64,000 bases of DNA from positions 682,001-746,000 of the forward strand of contig NC_135554.1 of NCBI RefSeq assembly GCF_964340395.1. The letters run 5' to 3'. The stretch is from Glandiceps talaboti. Lineage: Eukaryota > Hemichordata > Enteropneusta > Spengelidae. The notes under the pieces were generated by a model. The model was given only the letters and a program-made list of their open reading frames with translations. It was not told the DNA's origin and did not search any database. The position numbers and the translations under genes were made by a program. Positions 36,901 to 51,339 of the stretch are shown piece by piece (position 1 is the first letter of the stretch; every line of letters begins with the position of its first letter).

Positions 36901-39900
36901 TCCCTACTACTATCTATGAAACCTTTGTAGCTGACAATTCCCTACTAGTATCTATCAAACCTTTGTAGCTGACAATTCCCTACTAGTATCTATCAAACCT
37001 TTGTAGCTGACAATTCCCTACTAGTATCTATCAAACCTTTGTAGCTGACAATTCCCTAGTATCTATCAAACCTTTGTAGCTGACAATTCCCTACTATCTA
37101 TCAAACCATTGTAGCTGACAATTCCCTACTACTATCTATCAAACCTTTGTAGCTGACAATTCCCTACTAGTATCTATGAAACCTTTGTAGCTGACAATTC
37201 CCTACTAGTATCTATCAAACCTTTGTAGCTGACAATTCCCTACTAGTATCTATCAAACCTTTGTAGCTGACAATTCCCTACTACTATCTATGAAACCTTT
37301 GTAGCTGACAATTCCCTACTAGTATCTATCAAACCTTTGTAGCTGACAATTCCCTACTAGTATCTATCAAACCTTTGTAGCTGACAATTCCCTACTAGTA
37401 TCTATCAAACCTTTGTAGCTGACAATTCCCTAGTATCTATCAAACCTTTGTAGCTGACAATTCCCTACTATCTATCAAACCTTTGTAGCTGACAATTTCC
37501 TACTATCTATCAAACCTTTGTAGCTGATAATTCCCTACTAGTATCTATCAAACCTTTGTAGCTGACAATTCCCTACTAGTACCTATCAAACCTTTGTAGC
37601 TGTCAATTCCCTACTAGTATCTATCAAACCTTTGTAGCTGACAATTCCATACTAGTACCTATCAAACCTTTGTACATGTAGCTGACAATTCCCTACTAGT
37701 ACCTATCAAACCTTTGTAGCAGACAATTCCCTACTAGTATATATCAAACCTTTGTAGCTGACAATTCCCTACTAGTATCTATCAAACCTTTGTAGCAGAC
37801 AATTCCCTACTAGTATCTATCAAACCTTTGTAGCTGACAATTCCCTACTAGTATCTATCAAACCTTTGTAGCAGACAATTCCCTACTATCTATCAAACCT
37901 TCGTAGCTGACAATTCCCTAGTATCTATCAAACCTTTGTAGCTGACAATTCTCTACTAGTATCTATCAAACCCTTGTAGCAGACAATTCCCTACTATCTA
38001 TCAAACCTTTGTAGCTGACAATTCCCTAGTATCTATCAAACCTTTGTAGCTGACAATTCCCTACTATCTATCAAACCTTTGTAGCTGACAATTCCCTACT
38101 AGTATCTATCAAACCTTTGTAGCTGACAATTCCCTAGTATCTATCAAACCGTTGTAGCTGACCATTCCCTACTAGTATCTATCAAACCATTGTAGCTGAC
38201 AATTTCCTACTAGTATCTATCAAACCTTTGTAGCTGACAATTCCCTACTAGTATCTATCAAACCTTTGTAGCTGACAATTCCCTAGTATCTATCAAACCT
38301 TTGTACATTGTAGCTGACAATTCCCTACTATCTATCAAACCTTTGTAGCTGACAATTCCTACTAGTATCTATCAAACCTTTGTAGCTGACAATTCCCTAC
38401 TATCTATCAAACCTTTGTAGCTGACAATTCCCTACTAGTACCTATCAAACCTTTGTAGCTGACCATTCCCTAGTATCTATCAAACCTTTGTAGCTGACAA
38501 TTCCCTACTAGTATCTATCAAACCTTTGTAGCTGACAATTCCCTAGTATCTATCAAACCTTTGTAGCTGACAATTCCCTACTAGTACCTATCAAACCTTT
38601 GTAGCTGACCATTCCCTAGTATCTCTCAAACCTTTGTAGCTGACAATTCCCTACTAGTATCTATCAAACCTTTGTACATTGTAGCTGACAATTCCCTAGT
38701 ATCTATCAAACCTTTGTAGCTGACAATTCCCTACTAGTATCTATCAAACCTTTGTAGCTGACAATTCCCTACTAGTATCTATCAAACCTTTGTAGCTGAC
38801 AATTCCCTACTACTATCTATCAAACCTTTGTACAAGTAGCTGATAATTCCCTACTAGTATCTATCAAACCTTTGTAGCTGACAATTCTCTACTAGTATCT
38901 ATCAAACCTTTGTAGCTGACAATTCCCTACTAGTATCTATCAAACCTTTGTAGCTGACAATTCCCTACTAGTATCTATCAAACCTTTGTAGCTGACAATT
39001 CCCTACTAGTATCTATCAAACCTTTGTAGCTGACCATTCCGTAGTATCTATCAAACCTTTGTAGCTGACAATTCCCTACTACTATCTATGAAACCTTTGT
39101 AGCTGACAATTCCTTACTAGTATCTATCAAACCTTTGTAGCTGATAATTCCCTACTAGTATCTATCAAACCTTTGTAGCTGACAATTCCCTACTACTATC
39201 TATCAAACCTTTGTACATGTAGCTGACAATTCCCTACTAGTATCTATCAAACCTTTGTAGCTGATAATTCCCTACTAGTATCTATCAAACCTTTGTAGCT
39301 GACAATTCCCTACTAGTATCTATCAAACCTTTGTAGCTGATAATTCCCTACTAGTATCTATCAAACCTTTGTAGCTGACAATTCCCTAGTATCTATCAAA
39401 CCTTTGTACATGTAGCTGACAATTCCCTACTAGTATCTATCAAACCTTTGTAGCTGACAATTCCCTACTAGTACCTATCAAACCTTTGTAGCTGACAATT
39501 CCCTACTAGTATCTATCAAACCTTTGTAGCTGATAATTCCCTACTAGTATCTATCAAACCTTTGTAGCTGACAATTCCCTACTAGTACCTATCAAACCTT
39601 TGTACATGTAGCTGACAATTCCCTACTAGTATCTATCAAACCTTTATAGCTGACTATTCCCTAGTATCTATCAAACCTTTGTACATGTAGCTGACAATTC
39701 CCTACTAGTATCTATCAAACCTTTGTAGCTGACAATTCCCTACTAGTATCTATCAAACCTTTGTAGCTGACAATTCCCTACTAGTATCTATCAAACCTTT
39801 GTAGCTGATAATTCCCTACTAGTATCTATCAAACCTTTGTAGCTGACAATTCCCTACTAGTACCTATCAAACCTTTGTATATGTAGCTGACAATTCCCTA

Positions 39901-42900
39901 CTAGTATCTATCAAACCTTTGTAGCTGACAATTCCCTACTAGTATCTATCAAACCTTTGTAGCTGACAATTCCCTAGTATCTATCAAACCTTTGTAGCAG
40001 ACAATTCCCTACTAGTATCTATCAAACCTTTGTAGCTGACAATTCCCTACTAGTATCTATCAAACCTTTGTAGCTGACAATTCCCTACTATCTATCAAAC
40101 CTTTGTAGCTGACAATTCCCTAGTATCTATCAAACCTTTGTAGCTGACAATTCCCTACTAGTATCTATCAAACCTTTGTAGCTGACAATTCCCTACTAGT
40201 ACCTATCAAACCTTTATAGCTGACTATTCCCTACTACTATCTATCAAACCTTTGTAGCAGACAATTCCCAACTACTATCTATCAAACCTTTGTAGCAGAC
40301 AATTCCCTACTAGTATCTATCAAACCTTTGTAGCTGACAATTCCCTACTATCTATCAAACCTTTGTAGCAGACAATTCCCTACTAGTACCTATCAAACCT
40401 TTGTACATTGTAGCTGACAATTCCCTACTAGTATCTATCAAACCTTTGACAATTCCCTACTAGTACCTATCAAACCTTTGTACATTGTAGCTGACAATTC
40501 CCTACTAGTATCTATCAAACCTTTGTAGCTGACAATTCCCTACTACTATCTATCAAACCTTTGTACATGTAGCTGACAATTCCCTACTAGTATCTATCAA
40601 ACCTTTGTAGCTGACAATTCCCTACTACTATCTATCAAACCTTTGTACATGTAGCTGACAATTCCCTACTAGTATCTATCAAACCTTTGTAGCTGACAAT
40701 TCCCTAGTATCTATCAAACCTTTGTAGCTGACAATTCCCTAGTATCTATCAAACCTTTGTACATGTAGCTGACAATTCCCTACTAGTATCTATCAAACCT
40801 TTGTAGCTGACAATTCCCTACTAGTACCTATCAAACCTTTGTAGCTGACAATTCCCTACTAGTATCTATCAAACCTTTGTAGCTGATAATTCCCTACTAG
40901 TATCTATCAAACCTTTGTAGCTGACAATTCCCTACTAGTACCTATCAAACCTTTGTACATGTAGCTGACAATTCCCTACTAGTATCTATCAAACCTTTAT
41001 AGCTGACTATTCCCTACTAGTATCTATCAAACCTTTGTAGCTGACAATTCCCTAGTATCTATCAAACCTTTGTACATGTAGCTGACAATTCCCTACTAGT
41101 ATCTATCAAACCTTTGTAGCTGACAATTCCCTACTAGTATCTATCAAACCTTTGTAGCTGACAATTCCCTACTAGTATCTATCAAACCTTTGTAGCTGAT
41201 AATTCCCTACTAGTATCTATCAAACCTTAAATTTGTAGCTGACAATTCCCTACTAGTACCTATCAAACCTTTGTATATGTAGCTGACAATTCCCTACTAG
41301 TATCTATCAAACCTTTGTAGCTGACAATTCCCTACTAGTATCTATCAAACCTTTGTAGCTGACAATTCCCTAGTATCTATCAAACCTTTGTAGCAGACAA
41401 TTCCCTACTAGTATCTATCAAACCTTTGTAGCTGACAATTCCCTACTAGTATCTATCAAACCTTTGTAGCTGACAATTCCCTACTATCTATCAAACCTTT
41501 GTAGCTGACAATTCCCTAGTATCTATCAAACCTTTGTAGCTGACAATTCCCTACTAGTATCTATCAAACCTTTGTAGCTGACAATTCCCTACTAGTACCT
41601 ATCAAACCTTTATAGCTGACTATTCCCTACTAGTATCTATCAAACCTTTGTAGCAGACAATTCCCAACTACTATCTATCAAACCTTTGTAGCAGACAATT
41701 CCCTACTAGTATCTATCAAACCTTTGTAGCTGACAATTCCCTACTATCTATGAAACCTTTGTAGCAGACAATTCCCTACTAATACCTATCAAACCTTTGT
41801 ACATTGTAGCTGACAATTCCCTACTAGTATCTATCAAACCTTTGTAGCTGACAATTCCCTACTAGTACCTATCAAACCTTTGTACATTGTAGCTGACAAT
41901 TCCCTACTAGTATCTATCAAACCTTTGTAGCAGACAATTCTCTACTAGTATCTATCAAACCTTTGTAGCTGACAATTCCCTAGTATCTATCAAACCTTTG
42001 TAGCTGACCATTCCCTAGTATCTATCAAACCTTTGTAGCTGACAATTCCCTAGTATCTATCAAACCTTTATAGCTGACCATTCCCTAGTATCTATCAAAC
42101 CTTTGTAGCTATCAATTCCCTAGTATCTATCAAACCTTTGTAGCTGACAATTCCCTACTAGTATCTATCAAACCTTTGTAGCTGACAATTCCCTACTATC
42201 TATCAAACCTTTGTAGCTGACAATTGCCTAGTATCTATCAAACCTTTGTAGCTGACAATTCCCTACTAGTATCTACATGTATCAAACCTTTGTACATTGT
42301 AGCTGACAATTCCCTACTATCTATCAAACCTTTGTAGCTGACAATTCCCTAGTATCTATCAAACCTTTGTAGCTGACAATTCTCTACTAGTATCTATCAA
42401 ACCTTTGTAGCTGACAATTCCCTACTATCTATCAAACCTTTGTAGCTGACAATTCCCTACTATCTATCAAACCTTTGTAGCTGACAATTCCCTACTAGTA
42501 TCTATCAAACCTTTGTAGCTGACAATTCCCTACTATCTATCAAACCTTTGTAGCTGACAATTCCGTAGTATCTATCAAACCTTTGTAGCTGACAATTCCC
42601 TACTAGTATCTATCAAACCTTTGTAGCTGACAATTCCCTACTATCTATCAAACCTTTGTAGCTGACAATTCCGTAGTATCTATCAAACCTTTGTAGCTGA
42701 CAATTCCCTACTATCTATCAAACCTTTGTAGCTGAGAATTCCCTATCTATCAAACCTTTGTAGCTGACAATTCCCTACTATCTATCAAACCTTTGTAGCT
42801 GACAATTCCCTACTAGTATCTATCAAACCTTTGTAGCTGACAATTCCCTACTATCTATCAAACCTTTGTAGCTGACAATTGCCTAGTATCTATCAAACCT

Positions 42901-45900
42901 TTGTAGCTGACAATTCCCTACTAGTATCTACATGTATCAAACCTTTGTACATTGTAGCTGACAATTCCCTAGTATCTATCAAACCTTTGTAGCTGACAAT
43001 TCCCTACTATCTATCAAACCTTTGTAGCTGACAATTCCCTACTAGTATCTCTCAAACCTTTGTAGCTGACAATTCCCTAGTACATGTATCTATCAAACCT
43101 TTGTAGCTGACAATTCTCTACTAGTATCTATCAAACCTTTGTAGCTGACAATTCCCTACTAGTATCTATCAAACCTTTATAGCTGACAATTCCCTACTAT
43201 CTATCAAACCTTTGTAGCTGAGAATTCTCTACTAGTATCTATCAAACCTTTGTAGCTGACAATTCCCTACTATCTATCAAACCTTTGTAGCTGACAATTC
43301 CCTACTACTATCTATGAAACCTTTGTAGCTGACAATTCCCTACTAGTATCTATCAAACCTTTGTAGCTGACAATTCCCTACTAGTATCTATCAAACCTTT
43401 GTAGCTGACAATTCCCTAGTATCTATCAAACCTTTGTAGCTGACAATTCCCTACTAGTATCTATCAAACCTTTGTAGCTGACAATTCCCTACTAGTATCT
43501 ATCAAACCTTTGTAGCTGACAATTCCCTACTAGTATCTATCAAACCTTTGTAGCTGACAATTCCCTACTATCTATCAAACCTTTGTAGCTGACAATTCCC
43601 TACTACTATCTATGAAACGTTTGTAGCTGACAATTCCATACTAGTATCTATCAAACCTTTGTAGCTGACAATTCCCTACTAGTATCTATCAAACCTTTGT
43701 AGCTGACAATTCCCTACTAGTATCTATCAAACCTTTGTAGCTGACAATTCCCTAGTATCTATCAAACCTTTGTACATTGTAGCTGACAATTCCCTACTAT
43801 CTATCAAACCTTTGTAGCTGACAATTCCTACTAGTATCTATCAAACCTTTGTAGCTGACAATTCCCTACTATCTATCAAACCTTTGTAGCTGACAATTCC
43901 GTACTAGTACCTATCAAACCTTTGTAGCTGACCATTCCCTAGTATCTATCAAACCTTTGTAGCTGACAATTCCCTACTAGTATCTATCAAACCTTTGTAG
44001 CTGACAATTCCCTAGTATCTATCAAACCTTTGTAGCTGACAATTCCCTACTAGTATCTATCAAACTTTTGTACATTGTAGCTAACAATTCCCTACTAGTA
44101 CCTATCAAACCTTTGTAGCTGACCATTCCGTAATATCTATCAAACCTTTGTAGCTGACAATTCCCTACTAGTATCTTTCAAACCTTTATACATTGTAGCT
44201 GACAATTCCCTAGTATCTATCAAACCTTTGTAGCTGACAATTCCCTACTAGTATCTATCAAACCTTTGTAGCTGACAATTCTCTACTAGTATCTATCAAA
44301 CCTTTGTAGCTGACAATTCCCTACTAGTATCTATCAAACCTTTGTAGCTGACAATTCCCTACTAGTATCTATCAAACCTTTGTAGCTGACAATTCCCTAG
44401 TATCTATCAAACCTTTGTAGCTGACAATTCCCTACTACTATCTATGAAACCTTTGTAGCTGACAATTCCTTACTAGTATCTATCAAACCTTTGTAGCTGA
44501 CAATTCCCTACTACTATCTATGAAACCTTTGTAGCTGACAATTCCTTACTAGTATCTATCAAACCTTTGTAGCTGACAATTCCCTACTAGTATCTATCAA
44601 ACCTTTGTAGCTGACAATTCCCTACTACTATCTATCAAACCTTTGTACATGTAGCTGACAATTCCCTACTAGTATCTATCAAACCTTTGTAGCTGATAAT
44701 TCCCTACTAGTATCTATCAAACCTTTGTAGCTGACAATTCCCTACTAGTATCTATCAAACCTTTGTAGCTGATAATTCCCTACTAGTATCTATCAAACCT
44801 TTGTAGCTGACAATTCCCTAGTATCTATCAAACCTTTGTACATGTAGCTGACAATTCCCTACTAGTATCTATCAAACCTTTGTAGCTGACAATTCCCTAC
44901 TAGTACCTATCAAACCTTTGTAGCTGACAATTCCCTACTAGTATCTATCAAACCTTTGTAGCTGATAATTCCCTACTAGTATCTATCAAACCTTTGTAGC
45001 TGACAATTCCCTACTAGTATCTATCAAACCTTTATAGCTGACTATTCCCTACTAGTATCTATCAAACCTTTGTAGCTGACAATTCCCTAGTATCTATCAA
45101 ACCTTTGTACATGTAGCTGACAATTCCCTACTAGTATCTATCAAACCTTTGTAGCTGACAATTCCCTACTAGTATCTATCAAACCTTTGTAGCTGACAAT
45201 TCCCTACTAGTATCTATCAAACCTTTGTAGCTGACAATTCCCTACTAGTATCTATCAAACCTTTGTAGCTGACAATTCCCTACTACTATCTATCAAACCT
45301 TTGTACATGTAGCTGACAATTCCCTACTAGTACCTATCAAACCTTTGTAGCTGATAATTCCCTACTAGTATCTATCAAACCTTTGTAGCTGACAATTCCC
45401 TACTAGTATCTATCAAACCTTTATAGCTGACTATTCCCTACTAGTATCTATCAAACCTTTGTAGCTGACAATTCCCTAGTATCTATCAAACCTTTGTACA
45501 TGTAGCTGACAATTCCCTACTAGTATCTATCAAACCTTTGTAGCTGACAATTCCCTACTAGTATCTATCAAACCTTTGTAGCTGACAATTCCCTACTAGT
45601 ATCTATCAAACCTTTGTAGCTGATAATTCCCTACTAGTATCTATCAAACCTTTGTAGCTGACAATTCCCTACTAGTACCTATCAAACCTTTGTATATGTA
45701 GCTGACAATTCCCTACTAGTATCTATCAAACCTTTGTAGCTGACAATTCCCTACTAGTATCTATCAAACCTTTGTAGCTGACAATTCCCTAGTATCTATC
45801 AAACCTTTGTAGCAGACAATTCCCTACTAGTATCTATCAAACCTTTGTAGCTGACAATTCCCTACTAGTATCTATCAAACCTTTGTAGCTGAAAATTCCC

Positions 45901-48049
45901 TACTATCTATCAAACCTTTGTAGCTGACAATTCCCTAGTATCTATCAAACCTTTGTAGCTGACAATTCCCTACTAGTATCTATCAAACCTTTGTAGCTGA
46001 CAATTCCCTACTAGTACCTATCAAACCTTTATAGCTGACTATTCCCTACTAGTATCTATCAAACCTTTGTAGCAGACAATTCCCAACTACTATCTATCAA
46101 ACCTTTGTAGCAGACAATTCCCTACTAGTATCTATCAAACCTTTGTAGCTGACAATTCCCTACTATCTATCAAACCTTTGTAGCAGACAATTCCCTACTA
46201 GTACCTATCAAACCTTTGTACATTGTAGCTGACAATTCCCTACTAGTATCTATCAAACCTTTGTAGCTGACAATTCCCTACTAGTACCTATCAAACCTTT
46301 GTACATTGTAGCTGACAATTCCCTACTAGTATCTATCAAACCTTTGTAGCAGACAATTCTCTACTAGTATCTATCAAACCTTTGTAGCTGACAATTCCCT
46401 AGTATCTATCAAACCTTTGTAGCTGACAATTCCCTACTATCTATCAAACCTTTATAGCTGACCATTCCCTAGTATCTATCAAACCTTTGTAGCTGACAAT
46501 TCCCTAGTATCTATCAAACCTTTATAGCTGACCATTCCCTAGTATCTATCAAACCTTTGTAGCTATCAATTCCCTAGTATCTATCAAACCTTTGTAGCTG
46601 ACAATTCCCTACTAGTATCTATCAAACCTTTGTAGCTGACAATTCCCTACTATCTATCAAACCTTTGTAGCTGACAATTGCCTAGTATCTATCAAACCTT
46701 TGTAGCTGACAATTCCCTACTAGTATCTACATGTATCAAACCTTTGTACATTGTAGCTGACAATTCCCTAGTATCTATCAAACCTTTGTAGCTGACAATT
46801 CCCTACTATCTATCAAACCTTTGTAGCTGACAATTCCCTAGTATCTATCAAACCTTTGTAGCTGACAATTCTCTACTAGTATCTATCAAACCTTTGTAGC
46901 TGACAATTCCCTACTATCTATCAAACCTTTGTAGCTGACAATTCCCTACTATCTATCAAACCTTTGTAGCTGACAATTCCCTACTAGTATCTATCAAACC
47001 TTTGTAGCTGACAATTCCCTACTATCTATCAAACCTTTGTAGCTGACAATTCCGTAGTATCTATCAAACCTTTGTAGCTGACAATTCCCTACTAGTATCT
47101 ATCAAACCTTTGTAGCTGACAATTCCCTACTATCTATCAAACCTTTGTAGCTGACAATTCCCTACTATCTATCAAACCTTTGTAGCTGACAATTCCCTAC
47201 TATCTATCAAACCTTTGTAGCTGAGAATTCCCTACTATCTATCAAACCTTTGTAGCTGACAATTCCCTACTATCTATCAAACCTTTGTAGCTGACAATTC
47301 CCTACTAGTATCTATCAAACCTTTGTAGCTGACAATTCCCTACTATCTATCAAACCTTTGTAGCTGACAATTGCCTAGTATCTATCAAACCTTTGTAGCT
47401 GACAATTCCCTACTAGTATCTACATGTATCAAACCTTTGTACATTGTAGCTGACTATTCCCTAGTATCTATCAAACCTTTGTAGCTGACAATTCCCTACT
47501 ATCTATCAAACCTTTGTAGCTGACAATTCCCTACTAGTATCTATCAAACCTTTGTAGCTGACAATTCCCTAGTACATGTATCTATCAAACCTTTGTAGCT
47601 GACAATTCTCTACTAGTATCTATCAAACCTTTGTAGCTGACAATTCCCTACTAGTATCTATCAAACCTTTATAGCTGACAATTCCCTACTATCTATCAAA
47701 CCTTTGTAGCTGATAATTCTCTAGTAGTATCTATCAAACCTTTGTAGCTGACAATTCCCTACTATCTATCAAACCTTTGTAGCTGACAATTCCCTACTAG
47801 TATCTATCAAACCTTTGTAGCTGACAATTCCCTAGTATCTATCAAACCTTTGTAGCTGACAATTCCCTACTAGTACCTATTAAACCTTTGTACATGTAGC
47901 TGATAATTCCCTACTAGTATCTATGAAACCTTTGTAGCTGACAATTCCCTACTAGTATCTATCAAACCTTTGTAGCTGACAATTCCCTACTAGTATCTAT
48001 CAAACCTTTGTAGCTGACAATTCCCTACTAGTATCTATCAAACCTTTGA
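27980..48049. repeat. 38-bp satellite array, about 20 kb, in intron 2
   Basis: The unit is 'tagctgacaattcccta' followed by 'ctagtatctatcaaacctttg', 38 bp, with roughly 540 copies. Frequent 35-bp variants lose three bases from the palindromic TACTAGTA core (ccctagtatc or ccctactatc). Other variants add 6 bp (tacatgtagctg) or 7 bp (tacattgtagctg) or use tagcagac, tgataatt, tgaccatt or atctacatttgtatc. Rare variants recur in the same order at fixed distances, showing nested segmental duplications. The array has no long open frame. It sits wholly inside SPATA6 intron 2. Confidence 0.98.
32621..36318. repeat. 1849-bp tandem duplication inside the 38-bp satellite
   Basis: Markers repeat at exactly 1849 bp: tttgtacatg (32621, 34470), tttgtatctg (32741, 34590), the ctactatctatgaaacc variant (33721, 35570), tctacatttg (33841, 35690) and caattccaac (34021, 35870). 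The word at 36319 starts a third block edge that instead matches 29650. One observed difference is tagatgac versus tagctgac just after 33721/35570. Confidence 0.9.
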
Positions 48050-48710
48050 AACCTATGCCCTATAAAACCTGCCATATTTTTACTACATATATGTACAACT
48101 GTTATTTATCTATAAAACTGTGAACAAACTATATCTACTCAGCTTAGGCAAAAAATTAATTATTAAATGGAGAGGGGGGGGCATGAAACTTCTGATGGTC
48201 AGGAAATATTTTTTCATGATTTGAACCAAATTAGACCTCAGGAGCGATCATTTACCAGGTACATTTGAACCAAATGAAACCCCGGAGTGATTGTTTACCG
48301 TGTACACTGTACATTTGAACATTTCTAAAGCCAATATTTGGTGATGAGGTAGTTGACAGCAAAGTTTTTGTGTACGCCTAAATCTCTCTCTTTCCTCTGT
48401 CTGTCTACGTATCTCAGGAGCAGCCATTTACCTTGTATGTTTACAAAATTGTTCACTTCATTTACCTACCATACATTCAATTACGAGGCAGTCCATAGCC
48501 AAATGAATGTGCGTGTGTGTGCTGAAATATCTGTTTATAAGGTAAAGCATAGACAATAGAGAGGGAAGTGTAGACAATTATCAATATACAATGTAGCCAA
48601 TGCAGTTGTATAATAATGTAGTCAGAGTAAATTTGGGGTATTACAATTTTCAAGTACAGAGATGGACTTTCGATAATGTGTATGGTTTGACACTAAATGG
48701 CTTCCTACAT
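48050..48710. other. Unique intron 2 sequence between two satellites
   Basis: About 660 bp without a recognised gene. A 68-codon frame at 48353-48559 has no known similarity. Two short related stretches ('acatttgaaccaaa' near 48200-48310) form a weak local duplication. Confidence 0.55.
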
Positions 48711-51172
48711 GTCCTAACTTATCAATTGACGGTCCTGACTTGTCAATTGACAGTCCTAACTAATCAATTGGTGGTCCTGACTTGTCAATTAACAGTCCTA
48801 ACTTATCAATTGGTGGTCCTGACTTATCAATTGATGGTCCTGACTTGTCAATTGATGGTCCTGACTTGTCAATTGATAGTCCTGACTTGTCAATTGATGG
48901 TCCTGACTTATCAATTGATGGTCCTAACTTATCAATTGATGGTCCTAACTTATCAATTGATGGTCCTAACTTGTCAATTGATGGTCCTAACTTATCAATT
49001 GATGGTCCTAACTTATCAATTGATGGTCCTAACTTATCAATTGATGGTCCTAACTTGTCAATTGATGGTCCTGACTTATCAATTGATGGTCCTAACTTAT
49101 CAATTGATGGTCCTGACTTATCAATTGATGGTCCTGACTTGTCAATTGATGGTCCTCACTTATCAATTGATAGTCCTGACTTATCAATTGATGGTCCTAA
49201 CTTGTCAATTGATGGTCCTGACTTATCAATTGATGGTCCTAACTTATCAATTGATGGTCCTGACTTGTCAATTGATGGTCCTGACTTGTCATTTGATGGT
49301 CCTAACTTATCAATTGGTGGTCCTAACTTATCAATTGATGGTCCTAACATATCAATTGATGGTCCTAACTTATCAATTGATGGTCCTGACTTGTCAATTG
49401 ATGGTCCTAACTTGTCAATTGATGGTCCTGACTTATCAATTGACAGTCCTGACTTGTCATTTGATGGTCCTAACTTATCAATTGGTGGTCCTAACTTATC
49501 AATTGATGGTCCTAACTTATCAATTGATGGTCCTAACTTATCAATTGATGGTCCTGACTTGTCAATTGATGGTCCTAACTTGTCAATTGATGGTCCTAAC
49601 TTATCATTTGATGGTCCTGACTTATCAATTGATGGTCCTGACTTGTCAATTGATGGTCCTGACTTGTCAATTGATGGTCCTGACTTATCAATTGATGGTC
49701 CTAACTTATCAATTGATGGTCCTAACTTGTCAATTGATGGTCCTGACTTATCAATTGATGGTCCTGACTTATCAATTGATGGTCCTGACTTGTCAATTGA
49801 TGGTCCTGACTTGTCAATTGATAGTCCTGACTTGTCAATTGATGGTCCTAACTTCTCAATTGATGGTCCTGACTTGTCAATTGATAGTCCTGACTTATCA
49901 ATTGATGGTCCTAACTTATCAATTGATGGTCCTAACTTGTCAATTGATGGTCCTAACTTATCAATTGATGGTCCTAACTTATCAATTGATGGTCCTAACT
50001 TATCAATTGATGGTCCTAACTTGTCAATTGATGGTCCTGACTTATCAATTGATGGTCCTAACTTATCAATTGATGGTCCTGACTTATCAATTGATGGTCC
50101 TAACTTATCAATTGATGGTCCTGACTTATCAATTGATGGTCCTGACTTGTCAATTGATGGTCCTGACTTATCAATTGATAGTCCTGACTTATCAATTGAT
50201 GGTCCTAACTTGTCAATTGATGGTCCTGACTTATCAATTGATGGTCCTAACTTATCAATTGATGGTCCTGACTTGTCAATTGATGGTCCTGACTTGTCAT
50301 TTGATGGTCCTAACTTGTCAATTGACAGTCCTAACTTATCAATTGATGGTTCTGACTTGTCAATTGACAGTCCTAACTTATCAATTGATGGTCCTAACTT
50401 ATCAATTGATGGTCCTAACTTATCAATTGATGGTCCTGACTTGTCAATTGATGGTCCTAACTTGTCAATTGATGGTCCTGACTTATCAATTGACAGTCCT
50501 GACTTGTCATTTGATGGTCCTAACTTATCAATTGGTGGTCCTAACTTATCAATTGATGGTCCTAACTTATCAATTGATGGTCCTAACTTATCAATTGATG
50601 GTCCTGACTTTTCAATTGATGGTCCTAACTTATCAATTGATGGTTCTAACTTATCAATTGATGGTCCTAACTTATCAATTGATGGTCCTGACTTGTCAAT
50701 TGATGGTCCTGACTTGTCAATTGATGGTCCTAACTTGTCATTTGATGGTCCTGACTTATCATTTGATGGTCCTGACTTGTCAATTGATGGTCCTGACTTG
50801 TCAATTGATGGTCCTGACTTGTCAATTGACAGTCCTGACTTATCAATTGATGGTCCTAACTTATCAATTGATTGTCCTGACTTATCATTTGATTGTCCTG
50901 ACTTATCAATTGATGGTCCTAACTTATCAATTGATGGTCCTAACTTATCAATTGATGGTCCTAACTTATCATTTGATGGTCCTAACTTATCAATTGATGG
51001 TCCTGACTTGTCAATTGATGGTCCTGACTTATCATTTGATGGTCCTCACTTGTCAATTGATGGTCCTCACTTGTCAATTGATGGTCCTGACTTGTCAATT
51101 GACAGTCCGGACTTGTCAATTGACAGTCCGGACTTGTCAATTGATGGTCCTGACTTGTCAATGGAGTCCTGA
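48711..51172. repeat. 21-bp tandem array, about 117 units
   Basis: The unit is GATGGTCCTRACTTRTCAATT (19 fixed bases, two A/G positions). Most copies hold the 8-bp palindrome TCAATTGA. Because 21 is a multiple of three, two plus-strand frames stay open for about 800 codons, reading D-G-P-N/D-L-S-I and L-M-V-L-T-Y/C-Q. Variation is nearly all at the two A/G positions plus a few changes (gacagtcc, tcatttgat, attggtggt). It lies in SPATA6 intron 2, antisense frames included. Confidence 0.98.
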
Positions 51173-51185
51173 CTTTTTCGATTGA

Positions 51186-51339
51186 CAATTTCAACTTTAG
51201 ATGTGAATTACGCACCACAGTACATTGCACATGTATTAGAGTAGAATTCAATCACAGACAACTAACAAAGCAGATTGGCAACAAGCCTACTCCCATTGTA
51301 AGATCATAGCCTCGAATCTGCTCGAATTCAACCATGTTG
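51186..51339. other. Unique intron 2 spacer
   Basis: Short spacer between the 21-bp array and the next dispersed repeat; nothing recognised. Confidence 0.5.

Noticed and set aside
48600-51185. Plus-strand open frame of 861 codons (and a 796-codon frame overlapping it)
   Set aside because: Over nine tenths is the 21-bp repeat, open in two frames only because the unit is a multiple of three and lacks stops. It lies in an intron and the non-repeat start has no known similarity.
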